Shown: positions 23,728-36,500 of the stretch, in pieces
How positions within the stretch are numbered: position 1 is the stretch's first letter
Layout: each line of letters begins with the position of its first letter
Origin: Pleodorina starrii
Taxonomy: Eukaryota; Chlorophyta; Chlorophyceae; Chlamydomonadales; Volvocaceae
Length of the DNA stretch: 64,000 nt
Reading direction: 5' to 3'
Assembly (NCBI GenBank): GCA_030267565.1
Contig: BRXU01000004.1
Span: 4,780,501 to 4,844,500 of the forward strand
The notes under the pieces: model-generated
The model's database searches: none
Seen by the model: only the letters and a program-made list of their open reading frames with translations
What the model was told of the DNA's origin: nothing
Program-made: the position numbers and the translations under genes

Positions 23728-25728
23728 ATGCAGGGCCTGCAGCACAGCGCGCCTTGCAGCACATATCGCTGGCAACGGCGTCACGTCGACACGCCACACG
23801 TTTGCGGCCTGGCCGCCAGGGTACTCTCGGGTCTCACCGGCACCCCGCACCCGGCCTGGCGAGGCTGCTGCCGCATTGACGACTCGCCCGCGGGGCCCAG
23901 GCACGCCGCCGCGGCAGCCCGAAGAGGCCGTGCCGCCGCGGGTGAAACCGCCAAGGACCCGCCTACCGCGAGCCCTGCCGCTGATTCCGCCGCTGACCGC
24001 CCTGGCCCCGGCGGCGGCGCAGCAGCGCAGCCGCAGCAGGAGCCGCAACAACAGCAGCAGCCGGTATCACAAGCACGGCGGCAGTTCGGTCCCGAACCGC
24101 CTCCGCCGGCGGCGGCGGCTGATGAGGCCGGTCAGGCTCCCAGGCGACGCGGCCGGCCGCCGAAGCAGAAGGCGGACCCTGCCGCCGTCGGGCACCAGCA
24201 ACCGCCAGCGGAATCAACCGTAGGTACGGCGTCAGTGCCACTGGCAGAAGCAACCGCGGCGGTTGCTGCGGCGGTGGCCGCCGGCGCCGCCAGCAGAGAC
24301 AGCGGCGTCCGCGGCGCGCGGAGGCCGTTCGGCCCGGAACCGCCGCCGCCGCCCCCGCCATCGGACCTGCCGTTCTCCCTCCCAGAAGACCCCAGCCAAC
24401 TCAACGCCGACGACATCCTCGACCTGCCCCTCCCTGACCCACGGGTCGGTGAGCCCTTCCGCCTCGACGGCGACTTCGGCGACCTGGGCGACCTGGCGCA
24501 ACGCCTGGGTGAGCAGCTGGGCGACGACGCCGACTTCGGAGCAGCGGCCGCGGCCGCGGCGGCGGCCGTCGGCGGCGGCGGCGTCGCCGACGGCGCCGAC
24601 GAGGACGCGGATCTTGACTACGACAAGCTCATCGCGTTGGCCAGCCGCGTGGATGCAGCAGGTTACGTGGCCCGCGCGTTCGAGCGGGCCAAGCAGGGCC
24701 TGGAGCCGGTGCCGGACCCAACACTGGAAGATGAAGCCGAGGCTGCCGCGGAGGCGCCGCCACCGCCCCCGCCGCGGCAAGACGCGGCGCCGCCCAGCCG
24801 GCCCCCCGGCGCTCCGCCGGAGGCGGCCGCCGCCGCCGCCAGCGCCCAAGCCGCGGCGGCGGGCTACGCTCCGCCGCCGCGGCCGTCCGGGGACGCGGTC
24901 TACGTCGACGACGTCGACGACGTCGAGGACGAGGACGAGGGCGAGGGCGAGGAGGAAGACACGGAGGCGGCGGAGATGGAGGCGGAGGCCGCCGCGGCGC
25001 GGCGGGTGGCGCTGCTGGTGGATCTGCTGTCGGCCAGCGGTGCTGAGCTGGAGGCAAAGTTGGAGACGGCGGCGCCGGAGGTGGACGAGCAGCTTCTGGC
25101 GCTGCTGGAGCGGCGCTACACCACAGCGCTGGCGCTGCGCCAGGACGCCGCCAGCGCCGAGCGCATCGCGACGCTGTACCGCGCACTGCGGTACATGTAC
25201 GAGCGCCGTAACTCCAGCGCCGCGGAGCGGCTGCTGGACGACGTGCTAGGCATCCTGGCAGACGAGGCACTGCAGCCGGATCCCGACCGGCGCCGAGGCG
25301 AGGCCGCGGCGCGTCTGCGTAACGCCTTCACTGGCGGCATGTTGGATGTGGACGTGTTCACGGCGGCGGCGGCGCTGGCGGAGGGGCGCCAGGCGGCGGC
25401 GGAGGCGCTGGCGGGGGAGACTGTCTCCCTGGAGTCGTTCAAGGCGGAGGCGATGGGCTTGCTGGGCCACGCCAAGCGGGTGCAGCAGCAGACGATCGCG
25501 AGTCTGGAGACGATTGAGGCGGAGGTGGCGCGGGTGCGGGGGGAGGAGGGGCAGGCGGCGCTGGAGGGGCGGGAGTGGCAGGTGCGGTTGGAGCAGGTGC
25601 GGCTCGCGCGGACGGCGCTGGAGGAGCGGGAGCAGAGCATCGGGGCGTTGGAGGAGGTGCTGGCGCTGACCCGCGCGGTGGAGATTCAGATGATGACGGG
25701 GAGGATGAGCGGCGGTGGGGATGAGTAG
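23728..25728 (+). CDS. Acidic coiled-coil protein with AT-hook-like motif, function unknown
   Basis: Intronless reading frame of 666 aa. The N-terminal ~75 residues are Arg/Ala/Ser-rich and could be an organelle-targeting sequence, but the first codons are uncertain because other frames are open upstream. Features in order: a Gln-rich segment; a duplicated RR(Q/P)FGPEPPPP motif at about residues 117 and 200; a single AT-hook-like RRRGRPPKQK near residue 140; a conserved-looking block (NADDILDLPLPDPRVGEPF); an acidic tract (VDDVEDEDEGEGEEEDTEAA, about 392-412); and a helical C-terminal half (SAERIATLYRALRYMYERR, then LEEREQSIGALEEVLALTRA) predicted as coiled coil. The helical region resembles uncharacterised plastid proteins of plants in layout only. 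DNA binding in an organelle or nucleus is possible, but one AT-hook-like motif is weak evidence. Confidence 0.7.
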   Translation: MQGLQHSAPCSTYRWQRRHVDTPHVCGLAARVLSGLTGTPHPAWRGCCRIDDSPAGPRHAAAAARRGRAAAGETAKDPPTASPAADSAADRPGPGGGAAAQPQQEPQQQQQPVSQARRQFGPEPPPPAAAADEAGQAPRRRGRPPKQKADPAAVGHQQPPAESTVGTASVPLAEATAAVAAAVAAGAASRDSGVRGARRPFGPEPPPPPPPSDLPFSLPEDPSQLNADDILDLPLPDPRVGEPFRLDGDFGDLGDLAQRLGEQLGDDADFGAAAAAAAAAVGGGGVADGADEDADLDYDKLIALASRVDAAGYVARAFERAKQGLEPVPDPTLEDEAEAAAEAPPPPPPRQDAAPPSRPPGAPPEAAAAAASAQAAAAGYAPPPRPSGDAVYVDDVDDVEDEDEGEGEEEDTEAAEMEAEAAAARRVALLVDLLSASGAELEAKLETAAPEVDEQLLALLERRYTTALALRQDAASAERIATLYRALRYMYERRNSSAAERLLDDVLGILADEALQPDPDRRRGEAAARLRNAFTGGMLDVDVFTAAAALAEGRQAAAEALAGETVSLESFKAEAMGLLGHAKRVQQQTIASLETIEAEVARVRGEEGQAALEGREWQVRLEQVRLARTALEEREQSIGALEEVLALTRAVEIQMMTGRMSGGGDE

Positions 25729-27287
25729 CGCTGGCGGGAGGGGCGGTGTTTCGTGCGGAGGCGCGCAGGTCCTGCCCGGGGCTTAGGATCGCAGCGGCTG
25801 GACGCGTCGTGTGACGTGATGTGGAGCCCAGTCGGGCAGGTCCGGTGTTAGGCTGCACCCGTGCTCTGTCTGGAGCAGCCATGCGGAGGGCGGAGGGTGC
25901 AGTGCGCAGTGCTGCGCAGTGTGAAGGCGTCTGTCGGCGCGTGGGTCACCAGGTGGCTGCGTGGGAGGGAGGTGGGTGGGAGGGAGGTGGTTGCATGGGA
26001 GGGAGGTGGCGCTGGTTCATTACTTGTGCCGGTTCGGTCGATCGGTTCTGACGCAAAAGGTGGCGGTGGCAACGGGGCATGTGCCGCTGTTGCCAGGCTG
26101 CCAGTGCAGCAGCACGTACAGTGCACAGGGCAAGCCACGCCTGCCGGCATGGGCCGCTCTGGCTGCCGTGCAAGGCCGAATACGGCACGAAGGTGCTCGC
26201 CGGGCCTGCACTGACTCCTCTCCGTCGGCTGTGGGGACTCAGACCAGTCAGAAGAAGGGAGAAAGTCTAGCCTATGAATCCGCCACCACCGCCCCCGCCT
26301 TGCTCGGTGCTTCCTTCCTTCCTTCCCTGCCGCCGTCTCCTGGGCGACGGCCATCCTTCGACAGCCCAAGCTGAACCACATCACAACACCAACTGCGGCT
26401 CGTGCGCCTTTCTGCCCCTCCGCCACCCCTAACCAAGCCGTGTCGTCAGCCCGCCGCCTCATCACCACCAGAGGAGAAGAGCCGAGCAGCCCAACCCATC
26501 GCCCAGCCCGCACGCCCTCGCCCCCCCCCTGCTGCGCTAGACGCCGGTCTGCCGTGTGCAGCATGTGGGGGAACCAACACCGCAGAAGCGCAAACCGCAA
26601 AAACCGGGAAACTCGAAACCATGCAGGCCCCCTCTGTCGCCTGCAGGCCGTCCACCTCTTTTCCGTCTCCGAGTCACCGCGGGGCCCGTCCGCCCTTATC
26701 GCGGGCCAGGGCTCACCCAACCCGACCAGGCCCCTCCCTGATGCTGTATCTCACCACGGCATCACCGGCATCACCACGGCATCACCCGTACTACCGATGG
26801 ACCGAGGCCGACTGGCAACAACACCGGCTGCTGCTGCAGCATGTTTCCGTCCGTGTGCCAGCATCGGATCAGGTCGTGCCACGCCTCGTCTCGCCCTCCC
26901 CCTCCAATCCCCCTCCCCCTCCCCCTCTATGGGAGCTTCAACCGAATCAGTAGGCCGTTGCGGGCTGGCGGCTCTCTCTCTCCCTCCCTCCCTCCCTCCT
27001 GGCCGACTCCCGACCCCCAGTTCAGCCCCCGGCGCAACATTGCAGCGTCAGGCAGTGTGTGTGTATGTGTCCGTGTTTGTGTGTGTGGGTCCGGGTGCGT
27101 GCTGCGGTCAGGTCGAGTCAGGTCAGCGCCGTGCCGCGTGGCGGCAATTCGGAGCAGACCAGGTGCTCCGGTATGCATGCATGCACCGGCCTCAGCGCCT
27201 ATCCACCGGGTCCATCTACTGCTAAAAGAAAAACGGTTCGGGTCATGTCAGTATCTCAGCGACGGCGGCTGCGGCGCTGTGTTGGGG
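25729..27287. other. Convergent intergenic region
   Basis: Lies between the coiled-coil gene (+) and TRAPPC2L (-). It holds [17 protein letters not shown] purine repeats near 25965-26010 and a GT-rich run near 27055-27090. Frames of 180-290 codons occur but are Pro/Ala/Arg-rich and mutually overlapping, and I treat them as noise. No clear TGTAA or TTACA was found. Confidence 0.5.
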
Positions 27288-28681
27288 TCAGGTCATGAAT
27301 CCTCCCAGGGAGGCCCCGGGTCGGGGGTACACCGCCACGATCTGCTCCAATTGGGTGTCGAAGCGGGTGGAGGCGATGGGCAGTCCGAACTTGTGGAAGG
27401 GGTTGGAGGTGGTGTCGACGTACAGACCGTGCAGCCGCCGGAACACCTGGGGAGGGGAGGGGTAAGTAGGGAGAGGGCGGGGCGGGGCGGGGCGGCGGGG
27501 GCCCAGGAAGGGAGGGGTGAGATGGGGTCACGCGGGGTGGGGTTCGGCGGTGGGGGCAAAATGGAACATGGGAGGTGGGAGGTGGGACGGAGGCGGCGGG
27601 CCCAGCCGCGGCGGGCCCAGCCGAGGAGGTGATAAAGAGATGTCGCTGTGGAAGGCGGGCGAGGAGGGCGGCGAGGGTTGGTGGGGGTGGATGGGAGCAG
27701 GAGCAGGCACGCGCTTCGTCGCGTGCTCCCCTCGGTTTTAAGCTCTCCTGCGACCCCCGCCCCCCAGCGGTTATCCCCCCGCAGGGATAAGCAGCACCCA
27801 CCCGCACCACCGCCTCGTCCTTGATCGGCCCCTCGTCGTCCAGCAGCAATATGATCTTGACATGCGTGTTCGTCAGAAAGCTGAGGAGGAGCAGGGAGGG
27901 AGCCGGGGAGGGGGACCCGGGGCACCGCGCGGACAAGGGGAGGGTGCCGACGGGGTTTCCCTCACCCTTACCACCGGCCGCAGGTGTTGTGCGGCGAAAT
28001 ACGGTAGCGTACGTTAGGTATACAATGTGCAAAACTCCAGCTCCCATAATGGCAGGCTCCTTGAAGCAGGGTCCGTGCCGGGTCCTAAGAGCGTGACGGC
28101 CAGTTCCCTTCTCAGGTTTTAGGCGCTCAGCAGCGGGGGCCGTAGTGTGGTGCCCGCAGCGGCTGGCTGATGCTCCGCGAGCTGTCGCACACTCACCCGT
28201 ACACCCGGTAGTCCTCCGTTGGGTACAAGAGGCCCAAGTAGGCGTCTTGCGAGTCGCCCGGGCCTCGCTTCAACATGACTGCGGAGGGGAAGGAATGGGA
28301 GGGGGGCAGTATCGGGGTGAGGCTCACCAGCGGTCCCCGCTGGGCCCCGACGAGGATGGCTGAGCCCTGGCTACTTCGGGCGCAGCCGAGTTGCCCGCAC
28401 TGTACTCATAAAAGTAGAAGCATCAGAGAGTTGCATAACACGGACTTTTAGACACCGGCCGCACCTTTTTCCTCCACCGCGTCCAGTGCGCAATGCACGA
28501 CATAGTGCAACTTCATGTACTGGTCGTCGGTTGCAGGATCCATGCTCCGAAGATACAGTGGATTGTTCTGAATAGCAAGGGCGTGCTTAGGTGAAGACCG
28601 ACTGTGCGTTGCCTGTCAAATCGTTTTCGGTCGAAATGCGCCAACCTGCGGGCCGATGAATGCCACACAAGCAATGCCCAT
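27288..28681 (-). CDS. TRAPPC2L: TRAPP complex subunit 2-like (TRAPPC2L / Tca17)
   Basis: Five minus-strand exons (28681-28646, 28567-28465, 28278-28197, 27880-27802, 27446-27288) close in phase to 152 aa, close to the ~140 aa of the family. The protein starts MGIACVAFIGPQNNPLYLRS, typical for the longin-like sedlin/TRAPPC2 fold. It continues with [47 protein letters not shown] and VFRRLHGLYVDTTSNPFHKF, all hallmark segments of TRAPPC2L. The product is a small core subunit or adaptor of TRAPP complexes, which act as Rab GTPase exchange factors and tether vesicles at the Golgi and endosomes. The C-terminus (GASLGGFMT) is slightly extended. The gene lies downstream of PDC on the same strand with 1.8 kb between them. 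Confidence 0.93.
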
Positions 28682-30516
28682 CTTTCTAGCGTTGTAGAAA
28701 CCAAAAAACAGCTAAGGTCAAGCTCCCGTAGAGTCGTGAGGGTCAATCATGTTCCGCTCGAACGCAGAAGTTGTCAGATAGAGACGCTGATATCAGGTGT
28801 GTGGAATTTGAAGGCAATGGATGAAGAGTTATGACCCGGAATGGCTTACAGGCTTGGAAGTCGGAACATGGTTTGTTGGTTTCCCTAACCGGCGTCAGTT
28901 AGCTGTTAGGCGAGCGCAACGGTCTACTCCTGTCTACTCCTCTGCTGCAGTAGCCGCCACCTCGCCAGGGCGGAGGTTGTCGCTCTGATCATTCACCATT
29001 GAGTCTCCCGTTCCGTTGAAAAGATCACGCTGCTTGCAGCAATCCCTGAAGCACCTAATTCTCTGGTCGCAGCTTGACGCTTCGTCCCTCCAGCGCTCTC
29101 TGGACTTACTTACCCGCTGCCCTTTCCCCTCGCTGCATTCCGCTACCAGCAACAGCCGCAGCAGCAGGCAAGGGCGCTCGGTGGGTAATGTAGTCAGGCC
29201 CTGCACGACACGTCATGGTCCCCGTTGACCAGCCGTGCTGCAAGTGCATACCACGATACCAGCCTCGCAGATGCGGAGGGATGCGGTGCGTGAAGGATCT
29301 TGGTCGCTGCACGTGATCGGCGCGAGTGTTGAAAGATGTAACGCTGCTTACACAAATGCTTATATTTCAGGCCTTCATGCAATTTCGGCTTTCCACCAAA
29401 CTCACTTCACCAGCGTGCTGGATAGCCCTCAACGGCACCCCGTGCAACTATCAAGAGGCGCGAGGCTTCCTTTGTTGCTAACGCACTCGCTGCGGCTGAC
29501 AATCACCTCAGTCCTGAAGGCCCTGTCAGGCCACCGGACCTCTCACCGAACTGCACTCTCCAAGGAAATCATAAAGCCACGGCGTGCTCTATGACGCGGG
29601 GCCCCACACGTCAACACAGCGGCAGGAGAGGCCGTGCGCGAAGTACGGCCTACGGAGAGGCGCGCAGTTAAAAGTACATATTTGAAGCCCACCAACGACA
29701 TCACTCGCGGACATGGTACGGTACGGTACGGCACTCGCAAATCGGGTCACTGCAACGTGCCGCGCGTCCAGCGGACCGCCTTGTTTTGGGGCCAATACGG
29801 AGGCGCCGAATAGCATAGCATAAAAAATATGCACCAATCCTTTTGAAGAGCCTCGCTAAATAAATTTCCCTATCACAACCACAACTTATTCCCCGCATAA
29901 TCTTCGGCGGGGGTGGGTACGCACAACGTCAAATACATCGCACGTGGCGCTCACAAAGCATTAGCGGTAGTTGCATGAGCCGCAGTAACAGAAGCAGTAG
30001 CAATAGCAGCTGCAGCATCAAACACAGCTCCATGGCCCCAAAGAGGAAATGTTCCCCAGGTGACAGCGCTCCCCTCCATACAAGCGCCGTACATACTCGG
30101 CAAATACACGGAACACACACATACACACATACACACGAGTGTCCCGGGCGCCGGGCCCCCACGCTCCCGCGCCAACTCGTTTCCCGCCGGGCCCTGAAAC
30201 CCCACTTCCGCCTCGCCGGTCACCCTCGCCATGACATCACGTAATGCGGTACGTAAAACCTCCGCAACCAACATTCACCAACCCAATATGAAGCATCAGC
30301 GAGCTTCACAACCCAGTGACCATGTAGTGGTTACGGTACGCTGCAAAGCTCAGAAACGGCTCCCCAGAAATGAGGCAGTCCCAGGAACCCTCGGGCGTGA
30401 GGCGGCGGAGGCGCTGCTCCCGGCAAGACGCATCGCAGCTCCGAAACCTGTGACGCGAGCGGTCGGTGCATGCGACCGACCGGCCGACGGCCGTCGGTGC
30501 CTCAGTGTTTGGGGCC
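28682..30516. other. Intergenic: PDC 3' UTR and TRAPPC2L upstream region
   Basis: No gene supported. Minus-strand polyadenylation candidates (TTACA on +) are at 29348-29352 and 28846-28850; the first would give PDC a 3' UTR of about 1.2 kb. A short GTACG repeat occurs near 29715-29730, and 29820-29900 is AT-rich. Confidence 0.5.
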
Positions 30517-33500
30517 TCAGTGGGCTCCGCCCTGCTTCCTGCTGTTGGCTGCCGCCACCCTGCTCCCCCACTCCAGCAGCTCCTTACTGCAGTCGTCCCG
30601 GTGTGTGACCACCATGATGAAACACAGCTCACCGCGCCGCTGGACGGCCTCACTGATGGCGGCCTGCAGCTCGGGCTCGGTGCGGGCCTGGGGGACAGGG
30701 AGGGGGGGGCCAGGGAGGGGGAGGGGGGAGGGGGAGGGAGGGGAGAGGGGCATGAGCGTTTAGTGGGGCTGGTGAGCGCGCGGCCGCACACTTACCATGT
30801 AGTGGATGGCGCTCTCTCACCTGCCCCCCCTCCGCCCCCGCAAAGCGCCGAATGACCCGTGGGTCGCGCTGGGTATGCCGCTCCCCTGCCTCCACTTTCC
30901 GTGATCCCACCCTCCATTTCCTCATCCTTCCCTCTTCCCCCCCTCCGACACGGGCCCCGCCCTCCCGCCGTCCCAAATAAGATCGCCCCTCCCGCCCTCC
31001 CCCGGGGCCTCTCACACCCCCTCCCCTCCCCTCCCCACCGCCCCCAAACCCCCAACGCGCACCTCCGCCGTCCACAGCTTGCCCTCCCCGTTGTGCATCG
31101 CGCGGATGAGACCCGTGTAGTCCCAGTTCTTGATGATGTTGTACGGCCTGAGATCAGTACGACAGGGTACGGCATGATAGTTCAAGGTGTTCCAAATGGT
31201 GACCAAAACGCGGAGTGGCGAGCCTCAAGCACACCGACCACCACGACCACATCACCCCAGCCTTCCCTCCTCCAGGCACCCAGCCCCTTCCCGCTCCAGC
31301 CCCCCAGTTCATAAGGCCTCCTCTCCTCCCTCTCCCCCACCCCAGCCTCACAGCTCACCTGCCCCCCCTCTCCCCGCCCCTCCCCCCATCCCCCCTCTCC
31401 CTCCCCTCCCCCCCCTGCACTCACCCGTCGTGTATCTCCACCTCGATTGTGTATCCTCCGTTGTTGATGAGGAATATGATGGGGTCCAGTCCGAAGCGCA
31501 TCAGAGTGCTCACCTCCTGGGCAGTCATCTGAAAGGAGCCGTCACCGATGCACGCAACCACCCGCCGGTCGGGGTGGGACTGACGCTCGGCGCAGCAGTA
31601 ACCAAGTACGGCACCAACCGACCAACCGATGGAGCCGTACCGCATCTGGAGCTCGTACCTGCGCACAGGCGTGTCGTACATCGTTGGCTTGGCAACGGGA
31701 ACGTGTCGGTTAATTGATTGTGCGAATCGAAGAGCCAGACGGATGGCCAGCAGCAGCATTCTGAAAGCTCCGCGCCCCCTCCACCGACCCGCGGGTCACT
31801 TCCACCACCACCTCCCAGCCCACATCTCCCCCCCAAGCACCTCCCCGCCCCCACTCACTCGGCCCCCGGCGGCAGCTTGAGCTTGAGTGTGTTGAACCAG
31901 GAGTCGCCCACCTCGCTGATGAGGGACGTGGTGGGGGTGAGCATGTGCTGCCGGGGTGGGGAGCGGGAGGGAGGAAGGGAGGGAGGGGGAGGGGAGGCTT
32001 AAACCACAGAGAAGACCATTCAGGCGCAAACGAAGGTTGTGTGTGCAGGTGTCGAGGTAACGCTGTCGTACCGCTGTCGTACATACCTGGATGTGCTTGA
32101 ACAGGACATTGGTGCGCAGCATCTCGCCCTCCTTCTGCGGCGGAGGCTCCGTCGGCGGAAGCACGATGCGCTTGTACATGGTCAAGCCTGCACATTGCAC
32201 ACACACATACACACACAGCGGAAGACAGATGACAGATGACAGGGACCAGGAACAGGTGCGGGCGGCGGGCGGCGGGCGGCGGGCGGCGGGCGGCGGGCGG
32301 CGGGCGGCGGGCGGCGGGCGGCGGGCGGCGGGCGGCGGGCGGCGGGCGGCGGGCGGCGGGCGGCGGGCGGCGGGCGGCGGGCGGCGGGCGGCCGGCGGCG
32401 GGCGGCGGGCGGCGGGCGGCGGGCGGCGGGCGGCGGGCGGCGGGCGGCGGGCGGAGCAGGAACAGGAGGAGGAGCAACAAGAAGCAGTGAGCAGTCAGCG
32501 AGTGAGCATATCATCAGCGTGACTGCTGGGTCGGTTAACTTCGGCGGTGCTAGCGGCGACGGCAGCAACCCAACCCGAGGAGCAGCAGCTGCAGCAGGTA
32601 GAGGTGGGTTCGTCACACTGCACCAACCACCAAACGCCGTTCTGTAAACCCCAACTTCCAACCATCAAACCACCCAACCTCCAACCACCCCTCCCTCACC
32701 CGTGTCGTTGGGCTTGACCCTCTTGGCCAGGGCCTCCATGAAATCCGCCATCACGATGCAGCCAAAGGTGGGGCCGTGGCCGATGGTCACCCGGTTGGCA
32801 TCAACACGGATCATCTGTGTAGGGGTGTAGGGGGGTGTGTGTGGGTGTGTGGGCGGGTTGAAGGGGAGGGAGTTAAGGGGGAGGGGGAGGAGAGGGAAGG
32901 GATGTTACCGCAGCTCTCAGGCTTCAGGCCGGCTGCCAAGCCGGCGGCGTGAATGACCCGTGGGTCGGTAACTCCGCTGATCCAAGCAAAAAAGACTGAT
33001 CCACGCGGCCCGGAACCAAGGCCGCCCCCACCTTCGGCACTGGGGCCTGCAGGCCACCAAGGCCGCCCCTCCCTCCGCTGTGAGCCCCTTTCCTCACCCT
33101 TCGAGGTCCGACCCATCACCGACGCACCAACCCATCACCGACGCACCAACCCATCACAAACGCACTGACCATATGACCTGACCTAACCATATGACCCGAC
33201 CTGACCATATGACCCAACTTGACCATATGACCCAACCTGACCATATGACCCGACCTGACCATATGACCCAACCTGACCATATGACCCAACCTGACCCTAT
33301 GACCCGACCTGACCGTATGACCCGACCTGACCCTATGACCCGACCTGACCATATGACCCGACCTGACCCTATGACCCGACCTGACCCTATGACCCGACCT
33401 GACCCTATGACCCGACCTGACCCTATGACCCGACCTGACCCTATGACCCGACCTGACCCTATGACCCAACCTGACCCTATGACCCGACCTGACCCTATGA

Positions 33501-36500
33501 CCCGACCTGACCCTATGACCCGACCTGACCAGATGACCGACCCACATGGGAAAATAGAAGTGCCGCACCCGGGCCTGGTACAGCACCACCATGTGCAGCC
33601 CGCGGTTCCCTGGGCTCCCTGACATTTTCATGCGAAGAACAAAGTGCTGCTCCCCCCCCAAAGGGTCGCATCAAGCGAACCCCCCTCCCCCTCCGCCCTT
33701 TACTTCCAACTTCCCGAACCTTTTCCGGCTTGAGCAGCAGCGAGTATCCGACCGTCGAGTAGTCCGTCCACACTGTGGCCGTCGTACATATCAAGATTGT
33801 CGTAAAGCCGTACAGGTGTCAGAGAGCGCACGCCGTGCGGAGGACAAGGGGCCGCCAGCAAGCAATTTGTTGGGGAAGGGGGGGGGCGGGAGAGGCGGGT
33901 AACGGGGCTGAGAGAGGGATACGTGTGAGAGAAGGGAAGATGGGAAGGGGGCACTCATGCCGTTACTAACAACGCGGCGGCGGTTACATTCCGGACTCCG
34001 CACAGACGTATTCCGAATAAGGGCCAAAAGTGTCACACACGCACACATACACGACCGCCCCGCCGACCCCTCCTCTCCCTCCCATCCCTCAGCCCAGCGC
34101 CCGTCCCCCCAACCCTAAACCCAAAACCCAAAACCCAAAACCCAACCCAACCCAGCGCAACCCCCCAACACCTCCCCCCTTCCGCACCTCCCCCCACGCA
34201 GACCACCACATCCGAGCTCTCCACCACCTCGCACACGCAGGGTGTGCTCACGGGACCCCAGTACATGCCCATGTACCTGGGGGGGAGGAGGGAGGCGGGG
34301 AGGGGAAAAGGAGGAGGGTCAGGAGGGAAGGAGGAGGGCAGGTGGGAGGGAGGACAGGACGGAGAACCGGTGGCGAGGGCGGATGAGGAGTGAAGATCCG
34401 GGAATGGAAACGGGGTAACGCCGGCGGAAGGGCCAAGGGGACAGCGGTAGGGTCCGATCAGGGCGGGTCGGGGCCGGAGGGCGGCCGCCCCTCTTCCCGC
34501 TCCTCTTCCTTACCACCCCCACTCCCTCTTGCGTCTTACCGCATTTGTCCCTCGCCCCCCTCTCCGCTCCCCCCACACCCCCACACCCCCCCTCACTCAC
34601 TGCACGTGGTCCTCCGGGAACATTCCCTTTGCATCCGGCATCACCGCCACCGGGTAGCGAGACGAGTCAGCCAGACCCAACATGGCACTGCGGACCCGGC
34701 CGGGGCGGGTGCGAACACCTGGAGGAGGGGGGAGGAGGGGGGAGGAGGGGGGCAGGGGACAGGGGAGGGGGGAGGAACAGTGGGTGGAGCAGTGGGAGGG
34801 GCGGGGCCGGGGGACGGGGGAAGGAGGTCCCGGGAGTGAGAGAGCGAGAGCGGAGCAGGGGATCTGGTCAGAGGGCGGCACGGGCGGGTTGGGCAGCCAG
34901 GGCGCGCAGCCCAACCCACCCACCAACTGTACCACGCGACTCCCCACCCCACACGGAGCGATGCAGCCACCCGGATCCCCATCATTGCCCTGGGTTTCTC
35001 CACTTAAGGGCTCCACCACTCACCCGCCAGCAGTACCGGCTTGACTGCCCCATTGAGTCGCTCCAGGGCGGCATCCAGTGCCGCCTCCAGGGAGGCCTGG
35101 TTGGTGTGGTCCGTCTTGAGGGCGTACGGCACTGGTGGGCGGGCGAAACTGGGGTGGGTCAGGTCGGCCAGGTTGCCTGCGAGGGGGGGGGGGGAAGGGA
35201 GGGGCGTGTTGGGTTGATGCATGTTGGGTTTGGACGTGTTGGGTTACGTTGGGCTCCAGGGAACCTGAGTTCATCAGAGGTAGGTTGGTGGGGAGGGGTG
35301 AGAGGGGATTCGGGCGGGTGGATCCTCCCACATCTTCTCCCCCTCATTTGTGCCCGCCTGCTCCTCTCCCACCCGCCCCTCAGCCCCCACACCCCTCCTT
35401 AGCTCCCCCTCTCCCCTTCCCGCCGGCCTCCCCCCTTGTCCCTCCCCCTTGTTCCCTCCCTCCCTCCCTCCTCCCCCCCTTGCCGTACTCACACGCCACC
35501 TCAATGTACACGGGTTTCCTCCGCAGCAGTGCCTCACTGATGGCGGTGTCCAGCAGCATGTGGGCGTCCTCGATGTGCTGGATGACGACCTGGCAGCACG
35601 TGCACTCCCTGCAGGCCCTCAGCTGTTGTCCGTAGTCGTTGTGTCCGGTGGTGTGGTGCAGGATGCGGTTGGAGGCGTGGTCCTGGGAGTTGGGGCCGCC
35701 AGAGATGACGATGAGGGGAAGATCCTCCGAGTAGGCGCCAGCAACCGCGTTGAGGGCGCTGAAGCCTGAGGGGGGCACATCGGGGGGGGGGGACACATTG
35801 GGGGGCTTGAGGGGCTTGAGGGGCTGGGACGATGGGAACGATGGTGGCCGATGGGCTTTGTGTGTGTGTCTGCCTGTCAGATCCTTCCGCGCGCCCTCCC
35901 TCCCCGCGGCCCTTCCCCTCCCTCCCCTCCTGCCCGCCCTGCCGCCCTCCTCACCTCCCACACAGAACGTGACGCACAGTGCGCCCACTCCCCTCTTCCG
36001 CGCGTATCCGTCCGCCGCGTACCCCGCGTTGAGTTCGTTGCAGCACCACACCATGTCCAGCTGGGGCTGCTTCAGGAGCTGGTCCAACAGAAGAAGGTTG
36101 AAGTCACCTGAAGGAGGGGGAAGGGGGTGATGGGCGAGAGGGGGTGAGGGGGTTAAGGGCGTGTGGGGGAGAGCACGTTCACGCTTGGTTCGTCCCACCA
36201 CCGTAAACACGAAGCTCCCACACCGGTAGCGTCATCACCACCACCCCTCCGCCACTCCTCTCACGCCCCCATCCCCCCCGCCACGCAAGGCCCCACCCTC
36301 GCCCCCTCCCGCCCTCACCCGGCACCGCGAAGCACGTGGTGCAGCCGATCTCAACCAGCCGGTTGGCGATGTGCATCCCTGGTGCACGAAAAGGGTGGGC
36401 GTTGAGGAGGAGTCGAGTTAGACTAAAGAATTTCGTACATGTTGCGCGTGATTGCCAAGCGCAGGACGGGACAGGGCAAAGGCAAGGCCCAATAGAGAGA

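Noticed and set aside
23515..24051. 178-codon minus-strand ORF spanning the divergent promoter
   Set aside because: Antisense to the start of the coiled-coil gene, Arg/Ala/Gly-rich, and extends into AT-rich promoter sequence without support.
26402..27225. Plus-strand ORFs between the coiled-coil gene and TRAPPC2L
   Set aside because: Pro/Ser/Arg-rich, overlap each other in several frames, no splice-consistent extension or motif; treated as UTR/intergenic noise.
33174..33537. CRISPR-like array
   Set aside because: Head-to-tail minisatellite with no unique spacers, in a eukaryotic intron.
33191..33661. Repetitive ORFs on both strands (MTRPD / RSGHRV repeats)
   Set aside because: Translation of the 18-bp intronic minisatellite; the unit is a multiple of three, so it stays open in all frames.
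34104..34160. Interstitial telomere-like CCCTAAACCCAAAACCC stretch
   Set aside because: Degenerate, short, inside PDC intron 7, with a matching G/T-rich stretch at the same place in the other PDC copy; ordinary intron sequence inherited by both paralogues.
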